Below, one piece after another: positions 14,046 through 23,713 of a stretch of DNA of 64,000 nucleotides (the first letter of the stretch is position 1; each line of letters starts with the position of its first letter). This DNA comes from Streptomyces sp. AC555_RSS877. GTDB taxonomy: Bacteria; Actinomycetota; Actinomycetes; Streptomycetales; Streptomycetaceae. A program made the position numbers and the translations under genes. The stretch covers positions 1 through 64,000 of the forward strand of contig NZ_JAGMUK010000003.1 in NCBI RefSeq assembly GCF_019049245.1, in the 5' to 3' direction. Under the pieces are notes generated by a model. That model worked only from the letters and a program-made list of their open reading frames with translations, did not search any database and was not told the DNA's origin.

Positions 14046-14289
14046 TGTTGCCGCCTCCTGCTGTTGCCGGCGCTTCTCGGCCTGCCTGGCTTCGTCGTCT
14101 GTCTCGGTGTCGTCGGTCCCTGTGACGGGAAGGACACCGGGGAACAGTCTGACGCACGGCACTGACAGTAGGTGCCTCTCGGGGTCAAGTCGTGACGAGG
14201 GGCAGTCGAGGGCCGGACAGCGAGTTGTGCACAGGACCCACTTCGAAACGGATTCCCAGCTCTCTCTAGTTGGGAGTAGTAGTAGGGCC

Positions 14290-14830
14290 TGTGGATACCG
14301 TGGATAACCCCGTTTTCCCAGCTCAGGGCACGAATTTTGTCCACTGGCCCTGTGGGTGACGGCGGTGGACAACCGGGCTCTTCTGTGGAGAACGGAAAGT
14401 TCTGCACACTCCATGCACAGCCTCGGGCTACTTCTCCCCAGCACCGTCCCCAGCTTTACCCACGTTTCCCACAGCCCAACCCGGCACCTTCGTGTGACGC
14501 CTTTCACTCGACACGGTGACGAGGCGCGTCACGTTGCCGAACAGTGGACAGCGGTGTGGAGAAGCCGGGGATCGCTGGGGACAACCGGCCTCGGCCTGTG
14601 GGCAGCCGGTGGACAACTCGATGCACAGGCTGTGGATCATTTCTCTGTCCACAGCCTGTGGAGATCTTTCGTCCACCAATCCACAGCCACCTGACCAGCT
14701 CTGATGGTCTTTCACCAGAGTCCCCTGTGGACACGATCTGGACAACTTCCCAGTCCCCAGGATGTGGAAGGAAGAAAGTCGCCGAATCTGTGGAGAGAGG
14801 CCGTAACGCGGGAGGTAATCGAACAGCAGA
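14290..14830. other. oriC: chromosomal origin of replication oriC
   Basis: The non-coding region between dnaN and dnaA holds at least sixteen 9-mers close to the Streptomyces DnaA box TTGTCCACA, on both strands. Examples are 14290, 14299, 14337 (TTGTCCACT), 14364 (GGTGGACAA), 14384, 14555, 14576, 14608, 14631, 14645 (CTGTCCACA), 14657, 14669, 14677, 14726 (TGTGGACAC), 14737, 14763 and 14789. They fall in two groups, 14290-14392 and 14555-14797. The roughly 160-bp spacer between groups is poor in boxes. Organisation and flanking genes match characterised Streptomyces origins. Confidence 0.95.
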
Positions 14831-14838
14831 TCTCGCTT

Positions 14839-14942
14839 CGGACGCGGCTCAGACTCCGATCCGACCCGGCTCAGACCTCGATCGGACCGGCCCAGGCGCC
14901 GATAGGACCGGCTCAGGGCCCTATCGGACCGGCTCAGGACCC
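14839..14942. repeat. five tandem 21-22 bp repeats beside oriC
   Basis: Units start at about 14839, 14861, 14883, 14904 and 14925 (the last is partial). The core is CGGACCGGCTCAGG, with spacers ending in GAT or TAT. The first two units are 22 bp and slightly diverged (CGGACGCGGCTCAGA, CCGACCCGGCTCAGA). The last three are nearly identical. The array lies between the last DnaA boxes and the dnaA terminator. Confidence 0.85.
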
Positions 14943-14951
14943 CTGAAAACG

Positions 14952-14993
14952 GCTGAGGGCGCCCTCGGGACCACGTCCCGGGGCGCCCTCAGC
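14952..14993 (-). terminator. dnaA terminator
   Basis: A long hairpin with a 13-bp outer stem (GCTGAGGGCGCCC / GGGCGCCCTCAGC) and an inner CGGGA/TCCCG stem lies 18 bases past the dnaA stop codon. It separates dnaA transcription from oriC. Confidence 0.85.
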
Positions 14994-15011
14994 GGCGTAC
15001 GAGCGGCTGTG

Positions 15012-16940
15012 TCAGCCGTTCTTGATGCGGTTCGTCAGCTCGGTGACCTGGTTGTAGATGGAGCGGCGTTCGGCCATCAGATTGCGGATCTTGCGGTCCG
15101 CGTGCATGACCGTCGTGTGGTCGCGGCCGCCGAACAGTGCGCCGATCTTCGGCAGGGAGAGGTCCGTCAGCTCGCGGCACAGGTACATGGCGATCTGCCG
15201 GGCGGTCACCAGCGCGCGCCCGCGCGAGGTGCCGCACAGGTCCTCGACCGTGAGGCCGAAGTAGTCGGCGGTCGCGCCCATGATGGCCGTGGAGGTGATC
15301 TCGGGGGCCGAGTCCTCGCCGCCGGGGATGAGGTCCTTGAGGACGATCTCCGTGAGGCCCAGGTCCACGGGCTGCCGGTTGAGCGACGCGAACGCCGTCA
15401 CCCGGATCAGCGCGCCCTCCAGCTCGCGGATGTTGCGCGAGATCCGGGAGGCGATGAACTCCAGTACCTCCGGCGGGGCGTTGAGCTGCTCCTGGACCGC
15501 CTTCTTGCGCAGGATCGCGATGCGCGTCTCCAGCTCGGGCGGCTGGACGTCGGTGATCAGGCCCCACTCGAAACGGTTCCTCAGCCGGTCCTCCAGGGTC
15601 ACCAGCTGCTTGGGCGGCCGGTCGCTGGAGAGCACGATCTGCTTGTTCGCGTTGTGGAGCGTGTTGAAGGTGTGGAAGAACTCCTCCTGTGTCGACTCCT
15701 TGTCCGCCAGGAACTGGATGTCGTCGACGAGCAGGATGTCCATCTCGCGGTAGCGCTTGCGGAAGCTGTCGCCCTTGCCATCGCGGATGGAGTTGATGAA
15801 CTCGTTGGTGAACTCCTCCGAGCTCACGTAACGGACGCGCGTGCCCGGGTAGAGGCTGCGCGCGTAGTGCCCGATCGCGTGCAGAAGATGCGTTTTGCCG
15901 AGCCCGGACTCCCCGTAGATGAAGAGGGGGTTGTACGCCTTCGCGGGCGCCTCGGCGACGGCCACCGCGGCCGCGTGCGCGAAGCGGTTGGAGGCGCCGA
16001 TGACGAACGTGTCGAAGAGGTACTTCGGGTTCAGTCGTGCGGTCGGCTCACCCGGACCGGTCGCCGGCGCGGGCTGTGCGGCCAGCGGGCCGGGGGCACC
16101 GGTGGTGGGCAGACGCGAACCGACGGGGCCGCCACGGTGCACGTGCCCGGAGCCGGAACCCGGCTCGGGCCGTTCGCGGCGGGCGTCGCGCTGGTCCTCG
16201 TCGGCGCGGTGGCGACCGTAGTCCGGTCGCTGGTCGTAGTTGGAGCGCTGGCTGTCGTAGGGCGGGCGCTCCATGGACTGCGGGCGGTAGTCCTGGGAGT
16301 ACGAGTCCTGGGAAGGAGCCCCGTACGAGTCCTGTGACGGCGGGCCGTAGTTGTCCTGGGACGGCGAGGCGTACGGGTCGCGCTCAGGAAAGCCGAGTCG
16401 CTGCTGCTGCCAGCTGTACTCGTCCTGCGGCGGGCGCGGCCAGGCGCCGGGCTCGGGGCGCTGGTACTCCGACGGGTACGCGGGGCGAGCGGTCGGGAGC
16501 TGGTCCGGCCGGGAACTGTGGTCGCCCTGGGGGCCATGCTGGTCGGAGCGGCCCGGCCTTGGGTCGTCGGCACGGTGGCGGCCGTAGCTCTCGTACTGGC
16601 CGGAGGGGAGCTCGGTCTCCTCGTAGCGCTGGGACCGGGGCGGAGGGCTCGGCGGGGGTTCGCCGGCGGAGTCGTCGACGGTGATCGCGATGCGGATCGG
16701 ACGCCCGCACTCGCGGCTCAGCGTTTCACTGACGACAGGGGCGAGGCGGCCTTCGAGCACGCCCTTCGCAAATTCGTTCGGTACGGCGAGCAGGGCGGTG
16801 TCCGCCACGAGCGCGAGCGGCTGGCAGCGTCGGATCCAGTGTTCGTCCTTGCCTTCGACCCCCTGCCCGCGCCCTTCACCGAGGAGCTGCTCCAGTACTC
16901 GTGGCCACACTGCGGCAAGATCGGCAGGTACGTCAGCCAC
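15012..16940 (-). CDS. dnaA: chromosomal replication initiator DnaA
   Basis: The 642-aa initiator binds DnaA boxes in oriC and opens the duplex. Domain I is the first 90 residues ([20 protein letters not shown]). Domain II (about 90-300) is a very long linker rich in Pro, Tyr, Gln, Ser and Arg, a Streptomyces trait. Domain III begins near 310 and holds the Walker [17 protein letters not shown], Walker [13 protein letters not shown] and the sensor region. Domain IV at the C-terminus has the DNA-binding signature [15 protein letters not shown]. It is divergent from rpmH. Two inverted DnaA boxes in the intergenic region suggest autoregulation. Confidence 0.99.
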   Translation of the reverse strand: MADVPADLAAVWPRVLEQLLGEGRGQGVEGKDEHWIRRCQPLALVADTALLAVPNEFAKGVLEGRLAPVVSETLSRECGRPIRIAITVDDSAGEPPPSPPPRSQRYEETELPSGQYESYGRHRADDPRPGRSDQHGPQGDHSSRPDQLPTARPAYPSEYQRPEPGAWPRPPQDEYSWQQQRLGFPERDPYASPSQDNYGPPSQDSYGAPSQDSYSQDYRPQSMERPPYDSQRSNYDQRPDYGRHRADEDQRDARRERPEPGSGSGHVHRGGPVGSRLPTTGAPGPLAAQPAPATGPGEPTARLNPKYLFDTFVIGASNRFAHAAAVAVAEAPAKAYNPLFIYGESGLGKTHLLHAIGHYARSLYPGTRVRYVSSEEFTNEFINSIRDGKGDSFRKRYREMDILLVDDIQFLADKESTQEEFFHTFNTLHNANKQIVLSSDRPPKQLVTLEDRLRNRFEWGLITDVQPPELETRIAILRKKAVQEQLNAPPEVLEFIASRISRNIRELEGALIRVTAFASLNRQPVDLGLTEIVLKDLIPGGEDSAPEITSTAIMGATADYFGLTVEDLCGTSRGRALVTARQIAMYLCRELTDLSLPKIGALFGGRDHTTVMHADRKIRNLMAERRSIYNQVTELTNRIKNG

Positions 16941-17312
16941 AGGGCACGCTCTCTCACGGGTCCCACGAACGTGTGGTTCGGGACGGATCGGGATTCAAAT
17001 GGGGTGGGGCAGTTACAAGGGAACGAATCGGAGTCCAGTCACGGTAGTCAGGGCGACGGCTGCGGTTCAAGTTGTTGTCCCCAGGCTGTGGATAGTGTCT
17101 CCTGGTGACCGCTGGTTTGACCGGATGGCGCAGCCGCGCGTACCGTAACGAGGTCGAGTTGTCGATGGCTGCTGCCGCCTGCCTCCGATGGGCACAGATC
17201 ATTTGGGTGATCGGTCAGCGGTGCACTCGGGCGTGACGCGAGCTACTCGTGGGCGCACGGTGACAGCCAGGACGGCACCCCGAAAACCCCGATTGATTTC
17301 TGGAGCCCCCGA
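16941..17312. promoter_or_regulatory. dnaA-rpmH divergent promoter region with inverted DnaA boxes
   Basis: The 372-bp gap separates dnaA from rpmH. At about 17075-17095 it contains TTGTCCCCA, three bases, then TGTGGATAG: two DnaA-box-like sequences in inverted orientation, each differing from consensus. DnaA autoregulation through boxes in its promoter is known in Streptomyces. Here it is inferred from the sites. Promoter hexamers could not be assigned with confidence. Confidence 0.7.
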
Positions 17313-17450
17313 GTGAGCAAGCGCACCTTCCAGCCGAACAACCGTCGCCGCGCCAAGACCCACGGCTTCCGCCTGCGGATGCGTACCCGTGCCGGCCGCG
17401 CGATTCTCGCGAACCGCCGTGGCAAGGGTCGCGCCAGCCTGTCCGCCTGA
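17313..17450 (+). CDS. rpmH: 50S ribosomal protein L34
   Basis: This 45-aa protein of the large ribosomal subunit begins at GTG ([20 protein letters not shown]) and ends GKGRASLSA. About a third of its residues are Lys or Arg. The sequence matches L34 along its full length. It is the first gene right of dnaA, transcribed away from the origin, 21 bases ahead of rnpA. Confidence 0.98.
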   Translation: MSKRTFQPNNRRRAKTHGFRLRMRTRAGRAILANRRGKGRASLSA

Positions 17451-17471
17451 TTCCGGTCAGGTCATGACATC

Positions 17472-17843
17472 GTGCTGCCCACCGAGAACCGGCTGAGGCG
17501 GCGCGAGGACTTCGCGACCGCGGTACGACGAGGGCGTCGGGCAGGACGCCCGACTCTCGTCGTCCACCTTCGTAGCGGTGCCACGAACCCGCACGCGCCT
17601 GGGGAGAGCGCTCCCCCGACGCGTGCGGGTTTCGTCGTGAGCAAGGCCGTGGGCGGTGCGGTGGTGCGCAACAAGGTGAAGCGCAGGCTTCGCCATCTGA
17701 TGCGCGATCGAGTCGCCTCCTTGCCCCCCGGTAGCCTGGTAGTCGTACGAGCGTTGCCCGGTTCGGGTGACGCCGATCATGCACAACTGGCCCAAGACCT
17801 GGATGCCGCCCTGGAGCGGCTGCTGGGAGGGGGCGCGCGATGA
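17472..17843 (+). CDS. rnpA: ribonuclease P protein component
   Basis: The 123-aa basic protein is the protein subunit of RNase P, which matures the 5' ends of tRNAs with the M1 RNA. It starts at GTG ([20 protein letters not shown]) and carries the RNR signature [19 protein letters not shown] in the middle, plus the central beta-strands GFVVSKAVG. An Ala/Pro-rich insert ([13 protein letters not shown]) is typical of Streptomyces. The stop overlaps the yidD start (ATGA), so the two genes are translationally coupled. Confidence 0.97.
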   Translation: MLPTENRLRRREDFATAVRRGRRAGRPTLVVHLRSGATNPHAPGESAPPTRAGFVVSKAVGGAVVRNKVKRRLRHLMRDRVASLPPGSLVVVRALPGSGDADHAQLAQDLDAALERLLGGGAR

Positions 17844-18193
17844 AGTACCCGCTGCTGGCGCTGATCAAGCTGTACCAGTGGACGATCAGCCCCCTGCTCG
17901 GGCCGGTGTGCAAGTACTACCCGTCGTGCTCCCACTACGGGTACCAGGCCATCGACCGGCATGGTGCGATCAAGGGCACGGGACTCACGGCCTGGCGCAT
18001 CCTGCGGTGCAATCCGTGGTCGCTGGGCGGTGTGGACCATGTCCCGCCGCGCAAGCGTCCGCGGTGGCACGAAATGCTGCGTGGCGCCTGGCGTACACGC
18101 AGGGGCGGGCCCTCCTCCGCCGAACCGGCCACCTCGGGGCAGGCTCCTATGAGCCCGGCCGCAGAGACCCCGTCCCATGCCCAAGGAGCATGA
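17840..18193 (+). CDS. yidD: membrane protein insertion efficiency factor YidD
   Basis: This 117-aa peripheral membrane protein aids YidC-dependent insertion of inner-membrane proteins. The conserved region is [20 protein letters not shown], then [15 protein letters not shown] with its paired Cys residues, [15 protein letters not shown] and a basic end. The C-terminal 40 residues are a variable Ala/Ser/Pro tail. The start overlaps the rnpA stop, and yidC begins four bases after its stop codon. Confidence 0.96.
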   Translation: MKYPLLALIKLYQWTISPLLGPVCKYYPSCSHYGYQAIDRHGAIKGTGLTAWRILRCNPWSLGGVDHVPPRKRPRWHEMLRGAWRTRRGGPSSAEPATSGQAPMSPAAETPSHAQGA

Positions 18194-18196
18194 TTA

Positions 18197-19447
18197 GTGG
18201 ACACGATTGCCAGCTTCTTCAGCTTCATCACGACACCTGTCTCCTGGGTCATCGTCCAGTTCCACACGGTGTACGGCGCCCTCTTCGGCGATGACACCGG
18301 GTGGGCCTGGGGCCTGTCCATCGTGTCTCTGGTGATCCTGATCCGTATCTGCCTGATCCCGCTCTTCGTGAAGCAGATCAAGGCGACCCGGGCCATGCAG
18401 ACACTGCAGCCCGAGATGAAGAAGATCCAGGAGCGCTACAAGAACGACAAGCAGCGTCAGTCCGAAGAGATGATGAAGCTGTACAAGGAGACGGGCACCA
18501 ACCCGCTCTCCTCGTGCCTTCCCATCCTGGCGCAGTCGCCGTTCTTCTTCGCCCTGTACCACGTGCTCAACAGCATCGCGAACAACGACACCATCGGCTC
18601 CATCAACCAGGGCCTGCTGGACAGCGCGCAGAAGGCGCACATCTTCGGTGCTCCGCTGGCCGCGAAGTTCACCGACAGCGGCTCGGACGTCGCCGCCCTC
18701 GACGCCTCGCTGACCACCGTGCGCATCGTGACCGCGGTCATGATCGTCATGATGTCGGCCTCGCAGTTCTACACGCAGCGCCAGCTGATGACGAAGAACG
18801 TCGACACCACCGTGAAGACGCCGTTCATGCAGCAGCAGAAGATGCTGATGTACGTCTTCCCCGTCATGTTCGCCGTTTTCGGCATCAACTTCCCGGTCGG
18901 TGTTCTCGTCTACTGGCTGACCACCAACGTGTGGACCATGGGCCAGCAGATGTACGTCATCCGCAACAACCCGACCCCGGGTTCCACGGCGCAGGCCGCG
19001 TACCTGGAGCGCCTGTACAAGCACGTCACGCACCACGGCAAGACGCGCGGCCGTGGCGAGAAGGCCATCGTCAAGGCCATCGTGGCCAAGGGCCGCGACC
19101 GCAACGAGTTCGAGCGCAAGTTCATCAACGGTCTGAACAAGGCGGGCCTCGCGGCCCAGGCCGACGGCACCGTGGTGAAGGGCGAGACTCAGGTCGTGTC
19201 CCAGACCGAGGACGGTACGCCCACGAGCGCCGCCGCTCCTAAGCGTCAGCAGCCCAAGCGGCAGAGCAAGTCCCAGCGCCAGTCCGGTAGTGCCAAGGTG
19301 GCCGGCGAGGGCCCGTCGCTGATCAAGTCCGACGAGCCGGAGGACGCCAAGCCCGCCGCGGCCAAGAAGCCCGGTGGTTCCCGCAGCAAGGCCCAGTCAG
19401 GACAGCGCAAGGGCCCGCAGCGGCCCAAGTCCCCGTCCAAGAAGTAA
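18197..19447 (+). CDS. yidC: membrane protein insertase YidC
   Basis: The 416-aa product inserts and folds membrane proteins, alone or with SecYEG. It starts at GTG ([20 protein letters not shown]), has the first helix within the initial 25 residues, and shows the core phrases [40 protein letters not shown] and [20 protein letters not shown]. It lacks the large periplasmic domain of Gram-negative YidC. The last roughly 130 residues form a Lys/Arg/Gln-rich tail ending PKSPSKK, suited to ribosome contact. It is followed by jag in the same operon. Confidence 0.97.
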   Translation: MDTIASFFSFITTPVSWVIVQFHTVYGALFGDDTGWAWGLSIVSLVILIRICLIPLFVKQIKATRAMQTLQPEMKKIQERYKNDKQRQSEEMMKLYKETGTNPLSSCLPILAQSPFFFALYHVLNSIANNDTIGSINQGLLDSAQKAHIFGAPLAAKFTDSGSDVAALDASLTTVRIVTAVMIVMMSASQFYTQRQLMTKNVDTTVKTPFMQQQKMLMYVFPVMFAVFGINFPVGVLVYWLTTNVWTMGQQMYVIRNNPTPGSTAQAAYLERLYKHVTHHGKTRGRGEKAIVKAIVAKGRDRNEFERKFINGLNKAGLAAQADGTVVKGETQVVSQTEDGTPTSAAAPKRQQPKRQSKSQRQSGSAKVAGEGPSLIKSDEPEDAKPAAAKKPGGSRSKAQSGQRKGPQRPKSPSKK

Positions 19448-19462
19448 GAAGGAGTCCATCCC

Positions 19463-19975
19463 GTGACGGAAGGCACCACCTCCGCCGCTGCCGAGGGTGC
19501 AGACACCCTTACCCGCCTGGAGCAGGAGGGTGAGATCGCGGCGGACTACCTCGAGGGTCTGCTCGACATCGCCGATCTCGACGGCGACATCGACATGGAC
19601 GTCGAGGCCGACCGCGCCGCTGTATCGATCATCAGTGACGCGAGCGGCCGCGACCTGCAGAAGCTGGTCGGCCGCGACGGCGAGGTGCTGGAAGCCCTGC
19701 AGGAGCTCACGCGCCTTGCCGTGCACCGGGAGACCGGGGACCGCAGCCGACTGATGCTGGACATCGCGGGCTACCGCGCCAAGAAGCGCGAGGAGCTCTC
19801 CGAGCTGGGTGCCAAGGCCGCGGCCGAGGTCAGGAGCTCGGGTGAGCCGGTGAAGCTGAAGCCGATGACGCCGTTCGAGCGGAAGGTCGTGCACGACGCG
19901 ATCAAGACCGCCGGCCTGCGCAGCGAGTCAGAGGGCGAGGAGCCGCAGCGCTTCGTCGTCGTGCTTCCCGCCTGA
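19463..19975 (+). CDS. jag: Jag family RNA-binding protein (KH-R3H)
   Basis: The 170-aa cytoplasmic protein has an acidic N-terminus (about 45 residues), a KH domain with GRDGEVLEALQELTRLAVHR replacing the usual GxxG loop region, and a C-terminal R3H domain including RSRLMLDIAGYRAKKREEL and MTPFERKVVHDAI. Jag/KhpB homologues act in post-transcriptional control of division and cell-wall genes in Gram-positives. Here the role is inferred from the family and from its invariant place after yidC. A strong hairpin follows at 19993. Confidence 0.93.
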   Translation: MTEGTTSAAAEGADTLTRLEQEGEIAADYLEGLLDIADLDGDIDMDVEADRAAVSIISDASGRDLQKLVGRDGEVLEALQELTRLAVHRETGDRSRLMLDIAGYRAKKREELSELGAKAAAEVRSSGEPVKLKPMTPFERKVVHDAIKTAGLRSESEGEEPQRFVVVLPA

Positions 19976-19992
19976 TCGGTCCGTACGTTCCT

Positions 19993-20023
19993 CCGGCCCC
20001 GTCTGTTGCGCAGACGGGGCCGG
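19993..20023 (+). terminator. terminator after jag
   Basis: A perfect 13-bp stem (CCGGCCCCGTCTG / CAGACGGGGCCGG) with loop TTGCG, followed by ACTTTGT. It ends the rpmH-jag transcription block. Confidence 0.85.
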
Positions 20024-20101
20024 ACTTTGTCAGCCTGATAGTTCTGGTGGTTCTGGCGTCGGCGCCCGGTGCGCCCACGCGGTACGGAAGGACGGTCCCC
20101 C

Positions 20102-20818
20102 GTGACGGAGGCAGCGGAGCTTCCCCCCGCGCCCGAGCGTGCCCGCGAGGTGTTCGGTGATCGCTTCGCCGACGCCGTGCGATACGCGGAGCTGCTCGCG
20201 GAGGCGGGCGTGCAGCGCGGCCTGATCGGTCCGCGCGAGGTGCCTCGCCTGTGGGAGCGGCACCTGCTGAACTGCGCGGTGCTCTCCGAGGTTGTCCCCG
20301 AAGGGGTGACGGTGTGCGATGTCGGCTCGGGCGCCGGCCTGCCCGGTATCCCTCTGGCGCTCGTCCGGGAGGACCTGAAGATCACGCTGCTGGAGCCCCT
20401 GCTCCGCCGCACGACCTTCCTGACCGAGGTCGTGGAGATGCTGGGCCTGGACCATGTGACCGTCGTTCGTGGGCGGGCCGAGGAGGTCATGGGAAAGCTC
20501 ACACCCGTACACGTGGTGACGGCACGCGCTGTGGCCCCGCTAGACCGGCTGGCGACCTGGGGCATTCCCCTGCTGCGTCCCTACGGGGAGATGCTCGCAC
20601 TCAAGGGCGACACGGCGGAGGAAGAGCTCAAGAGCGCATCCACGGCACTGAGCAAGCTCGGTGCCGTGGAGACGTCCATCCTGCACGTCGGTGAAGGCGT
20701 CGTGGATCCCCTGTCCACCGTCGTACGGGTCGAGGTCGGCGAGAGCCCGGGCGGTGTGCGTTTCGCGGCGAAGCGGGCGAAGGCAGCCCGGACGGGGCGA
20801 ACGCGTCGACGTCGTTGA
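20102..20818 (+). CDS. rsmG: 16S rRNA (guanine-N7) methyltransferase RsmG (GidB)
   Basis: The 238-aa enzyme methylates G527 (E. coli numbering) of 16S rRNA with S-adenosylmethionine. Loss-of-function changes in this family give low-level streptomycin resistance. I chose the GTG at 20102 (VTEAAELPPAPERAREVFGD), with GGAAGGAC upstream. The SAM-binding motif I is VCDVGSGAGLPGIPLALV, followed by LLEPLLRRTTFLTEVVEMLG. The last 20 residues are basic. It is the last gene before the par region. Confidence 0.96.
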   Translation: MTEAAELPPAPERAREVFGDRFADAVRYAELLAEAGVQRGLIGPREVPRLWERHLLNCAVLSEVVPEGVTVCDVGSGAGLPGIPLALVREDLKITLLEPLLRRTTFLTEVVEMLGLDHVTVVRGRAEEVMGKLTPVHVVTARAVAPLDRLATWGIPLLRPYGEMLALKGDTAEEELKSASTALSKLGAVETSILHVGEGVVDPLSTVVRVEVGESPGGVRFAAKRAKAARTGRTRRRR

Positions 20819-20948
20819 TCCGGGCGGAGCAGGCTCCCCCTGTTTCGCGTCATTGATCCGTTGTGATGACCAGCGACACGTATTGAGGCTGTCAAAAGTA
20901 CGCACGTCGGAGTGTCGTGCGCATCCCGCGAGGGGTGCTCGGCATCGT

Positions 20949-20962
20949 GTTTCACGTGAAAC
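20949..20962. other. parS: parS site 1 (GTTTCACGTGAAAC)
   Basis: A perfect 14-bp consensus palindrome between rsmG and parA, about 170 bp upstream of the chosen parA start. Confidence 0.95.
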
Positions 20963-21045
20963 GTCGCTCACTGCTGCATGGGATCATCAGTCGTGGCCGT
21001 TCTGTGACTCCGCGTGACCGCAGGCCCTTCGCGGGGGGCACAGAG

Positions 21046-21072
21046 TTGTCCACAGGTGTGGATTCATCCACA
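21046..21072. promoter_or_regulatory. DnaA-box trio upstream of parA
   Basis: TTGTCCACA (21046-21054) is a perfect DnaA box. It is followed by the 16-bp palindrome TGTGGATTCATCCACA (21057-21072), made of two inverted box-like halves. The trio lies between two parS sites and less than 80 bp ahead of the parA start. Confidence 0.7.
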
Positions 21073-21120
21073 GAAGACCGGCCCTCGCTGGTTCACGACC
21101 CCGAAGACATGGGAGGCTCT

Positions 21121-22182
21121 GTGCATTGCGAGCCTGAAGTCGAGGAGAGTGAATCCTTGCGGTCCGACGCCAACATTGCGGGACCGATGACCGATCCGGT
21201 CCCCGGTCCCCGTACCGAGTCGATGGGGGAGGATGTTTCACGTGAAACACCGCCCCCGATGGACGACACCCCGATCGGTCGTGCTGCCCAACTGGCGGTA
21301 GAGGCTCTGGGCCGCGCCGGCGAGGGTCTGCCGCGTCCCGAGGAAACCCGGGTCATGGTGGTCGCCAACCAGAAGGGCGGAGTGGGCAAGACGACGACGA
21401 CCGTCAATCTTGCCGCTTCGCTGGCGCTGCATGGCAACCGTGTCCTGGTGGTCGACCTCGACCCGCAGGGCAACGCGTCCACAGCGCTGGGGATCGACCA
21501 CCACGCCGACGTGCCTTCCATCTACGACGTGCTGGTCGACAGCAGGCCTCTCTCCGAGGTCGTCCAGCCGGTCCCCGACGTCGAGGGTCTCTTCTGCGCC
21601 CCCGCCACGATCGATCTCGCCGGTGCGGAGATCGAGCTGGTGTCCCTGGTGGCGCGGGAGAGCCGACTGCAGCGGGCGATCCAGGCCTACGAGCAGCCGC
21701 TGGACTACATCCTTATCGATTGCCCGCCCTCGCTCGGCCTGCTGACGGTCAACGCGCTGGTCGCCGGCCAGGAGGTCCTCATCCCGATCCAGTGCGAGTA
21801 CTACGCGCTGGAGGGCTTGGGGCAGTTGCTGCGCAACGTCGATCTGGTGCGGGGACACCTCAACCGCGACCTGCATGTATCGACGATCCTGCTCACCATG
21901 TACGACGGCCGGACACGTCTCGCGTCCCAGGTCGCGGACGAGGTGCGCAGTCACTTCGGTGACGAGGTGCTGCGGACGAGCATTCCCCGCTCGGTCCGCA
22001 TCTCCGAGGCACCGAGCTACGGACAGACGGTACTGACCTACGATCCAGGATCGAGTGGTGCCCTGTCCTATCTAGAGGCGGCACGAGAAATCGCGCTGAA
22101 GGGTGTCGGCGTCTCCTACGACGCGACACACGCGCACATCGGCGCACAGAGCGACCTGAACATGGTGGAGGGGATCCAGTGA
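21121..22182 (+). CDS. parA: chromosome partitioning ATPase ParA
   Basis: The Walker-type ATPase works with ParB-parS to segregate chromosomes, in Streptomyces mainly during sporulation and hyphal tip extension. I chose GTG at 21121 ([11 protein letters not shown]), preceded by GGGAGG, giving 353 aa. A later ATG at 21259 is possible but lacks a ribosome site. The first 80 residues are disordered, then the deviant Walker A is [20 protein letters not shown], with [15 protein letters not shown] and [18 protein letters not shown] following. A parS site lies within the N-terminal coding part. The stop overlaps the parB start (GTGA). Confidence 0.96.
   Translation: MHCEPEVEESESLRSDANIAGPMTDPVPGPRTESMGEDVSRETPPPMDDTPIGRAAQLAVEALGRAGEGLPRPEETRVMVVANQKGGVGKTTTTVNLAASLALHGNRVLVVDLDPQGNASTALGIDHHADVPSIYDVLVDSRPLSEVVQPVPDVEGLFCAPATIDLAGAEIELVSLVARESRLQRAIQAYEQPLDYILIDCPPSLGLLTVNALVAGQEVLIPIQCEYYALEGLGQLLRNVDLVRGHLNRDLHVSTILLTMYDGRTRLASQVADEVRSHFGDEVLRTSIPRSVRISEAPSYGQTVLTYDPGSSGALSYLEAAREIALKGVGVSYDATHAHIGAQSDLNMVEGIQ
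21235..21248. other. parS: parS site 2, inside the parA 5' coding region
   Basis: A perfect GTTTCACGTGAAAC. In the ParA frame it encodes part of D-V-S-R-E-T. Confidence 0.95.
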
Positions 22183-23279
22183 GCGAGCGACGGAGGGGTT
22201 TGGGTCGTGGTCTCGGCGCATTGATCCCTGCTGCCCCGACGGAGAGGACGGTGGCTCCGGCCGCAACGGGAGGCGGCTCTTCGACGTCCCCGGCGGCTGT
22301 ACCGGTGCTGACCACCGACCGTGGGGTGGCCGCGGCGAAAGTGGCCATGCTGCCGCCTGTTTCACATGAAACCGAGGACCCTTCGACGAACGGTGCCCTG
22401 GAGGCGCCTGAGCCGCCCATCGGAGTCCACTTCGCGGAGCTCCCCCTCGATTCCATCAAGCCGAACCCGCGGCAGCCGCGTGAGGTCTTCGACGAGGACG
22501 CCCTGCAGGAGCTCGTCACCTCCATCAAGGAGGTCGGTCTCCTCCAGCCCGTCGTCGTACGGCAGCTCGGCCCGGCGCGCTACGAGCTCATCATGGGCGA
22601 GCGGCGTTGGCGGGCCTGCCGCGAGGCGGGACTTGAGGCGATCCCGGCGATCGTCCGGGCCACGGACGACGAGAAGCTCCTCCTGGACGCCCTCCTGGAG
22701 AACCTGCACCGTGCCCAGCTGAACCCACTGGAAGAGGCAGCCGCCTACGACCAGCTGCTCAAGGATTTCAACTGCACGCACGACCAGCTGGCGGACCGCA
22801 TCGGTCGTTCCCGCCCCCAGGTCTCCAACACCCTGCGCCTGCTCAAGCTCTCGCCGGCGGTCCAGCGCCGGGTGGCCGCCGGAGTCCTCTCGGCCGGTCA
22901 CGCGAGGGCGCTGCTCTCCGTCGACGACTCGGAGGAGCAGGACCGGCTGGCCCACCGGATCGTGGCCGAGGGCCTATCTGTGCGAGCCGTGGAGGAGATC
23001 GTGACGCTGATGGGGTCTCGGCCCCAGACGGCTCAGCGCTCCAAGGGCCCGCGGGCCGGTACCCGGCTCTCACCGGCCTTGACCGACCTTGCGACGCGCC
23101 TCTCGGACCGCTTCGAGACGCGGGTGAAGGTCGACCTGGGCCAGAAGAAGGGCAAGATCACCGTCGAGTTCGCGTCGATGGAGGACCTTGAGCGGATCCT
23201 CAGCAGCCTCGCTCCCGGAGAGGGACCGGTTCTGCAGAAGAGCCTTGTGGACGACGACTCCGAGGAGTCGGAGGACTGA
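22179..23279 (+). CDS. parB: chromosome partitioning protein ParB
   Basis: This 366-aa CTP-dependent clamp loads at parS and spreads along DNA. The GTG start overlaps the parA stop, so expression is coupled. After a roughly 80-residue variable N-terminus come [20 protein letters not shown], the CTP-binding [20 protein letters not shown], and the helix-turn-helix [20 protein letters not shown]. The dimerisation domain ends in acidic residues (DDDSEESED). A parS variant lies in its own coding sequence at 22359. A hairpin at 23318 closes the operon. Confidence 0.98.
   Translation: MSERRRGLGRGLGALIPAAPTERTVAPAATGGGSSTSPAAVPVLTTDRGVAAAKVAMLPPVSHETEDPSTNGALEAPEPPIGVHFAELPLDSIKPNPRQPREVFDEDALQELVTSIKEVGLLQPVVVRQLGPARYELIMGERRWRACREAGLEAIPAIVRATDDEKLLLDALLENLHRAQLNPLEEAAAYDQLLKDFNCTHDQLADRIGRSRPQVSNTLRLLKLSPAVQRRVAAGVLSAGHARALLSVDDSEEQDRLAHRIVAEGLSVRAVEEIVTLMGSRPQTAQRSKGPRAGTRLSPALTDLATRLSDRFETRVKVDLGQKKGKITVEFASMEDLERILSSLAPGEGPVLQKSLVDDDSEESED
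22359..22372. other. parS: near-parS site inside parB (GTTTCACATGAAAC)
   Basis: One mismatch (G to A) from the consensus. It lies in the variable N-terminal coding region of parB, in phrase V-S-H-E-T. Confidence 0.7.
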
Positions 23280-23317
23280 GTGTCCGGCTGGGCGAGTGAT
23301 CCCGCTCGGCCGCCGGG

Positions 23318-23353
23318 GCGGGCTGTGTCCGGTGAGTACTGGACAGAGCCCGC
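23318..23353 (+). terminator. terminator after parB
   Basis: GCGGGCTGTGTCC pairs with GGACAGAGCCCGC around one mismatch, with a 10-base loop, then CTCTTTGC. It lies 39 bases past the parB stop. Confidence 0.65.
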
Positions 23354-23456
23354 TCTTTGCTTTCAGGCGGTGTCGGTGGAATCTCATCGTGGATACGATG
23401 CGTTCGGGTATGGCGCATCCACCCGGCAGCACCTCTGAGGGGAGAGGCAGGGGCCA

Positions 23457-23713
23457 TGCGAACGGTGAGCCGCACCGGATTGGTGAGCGCGGGCCTGGGG
23501 CTGGGCGCAGTCGGCGGCTTCGTCGGCAGCCTGCTCAGGGAACGAAGCGCTCTGACGGCCGCCCGCGACGCGGCGGGCGAAGGAAGCGAGGAACAGCCTT
23601 CATGGGGCGTCGGCTCGTACCGCTCACGCTGGACAACCTTCAGGACCTTCCCCAGCGCTGTCGCACGTGTGTCTTCTGGGAGTTGGACCCAGTCAGCGGT
23701 GAAGCCGCGGTAA
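23457..23713 (+). CDS. possible small membrane protein overlapping the next gene
   Basis: An 85-codon frame begins MRTVSRTGLVSAGLGLGAVG and continues GFVGSLLRERSALTAARDAA. GAGGGGAGAGG lies upstream of its ATG, a better ribosome site than that of the following gene. The first 30 residues suggest one glycine-zipper-like membrane helix. The last third overlaps the acetyltransferase gene in another frame and looks like out-of-frame coding. It may be a short real gene whose end was extended, or a chance frame. I cannot decide. Confidence 0.35.
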
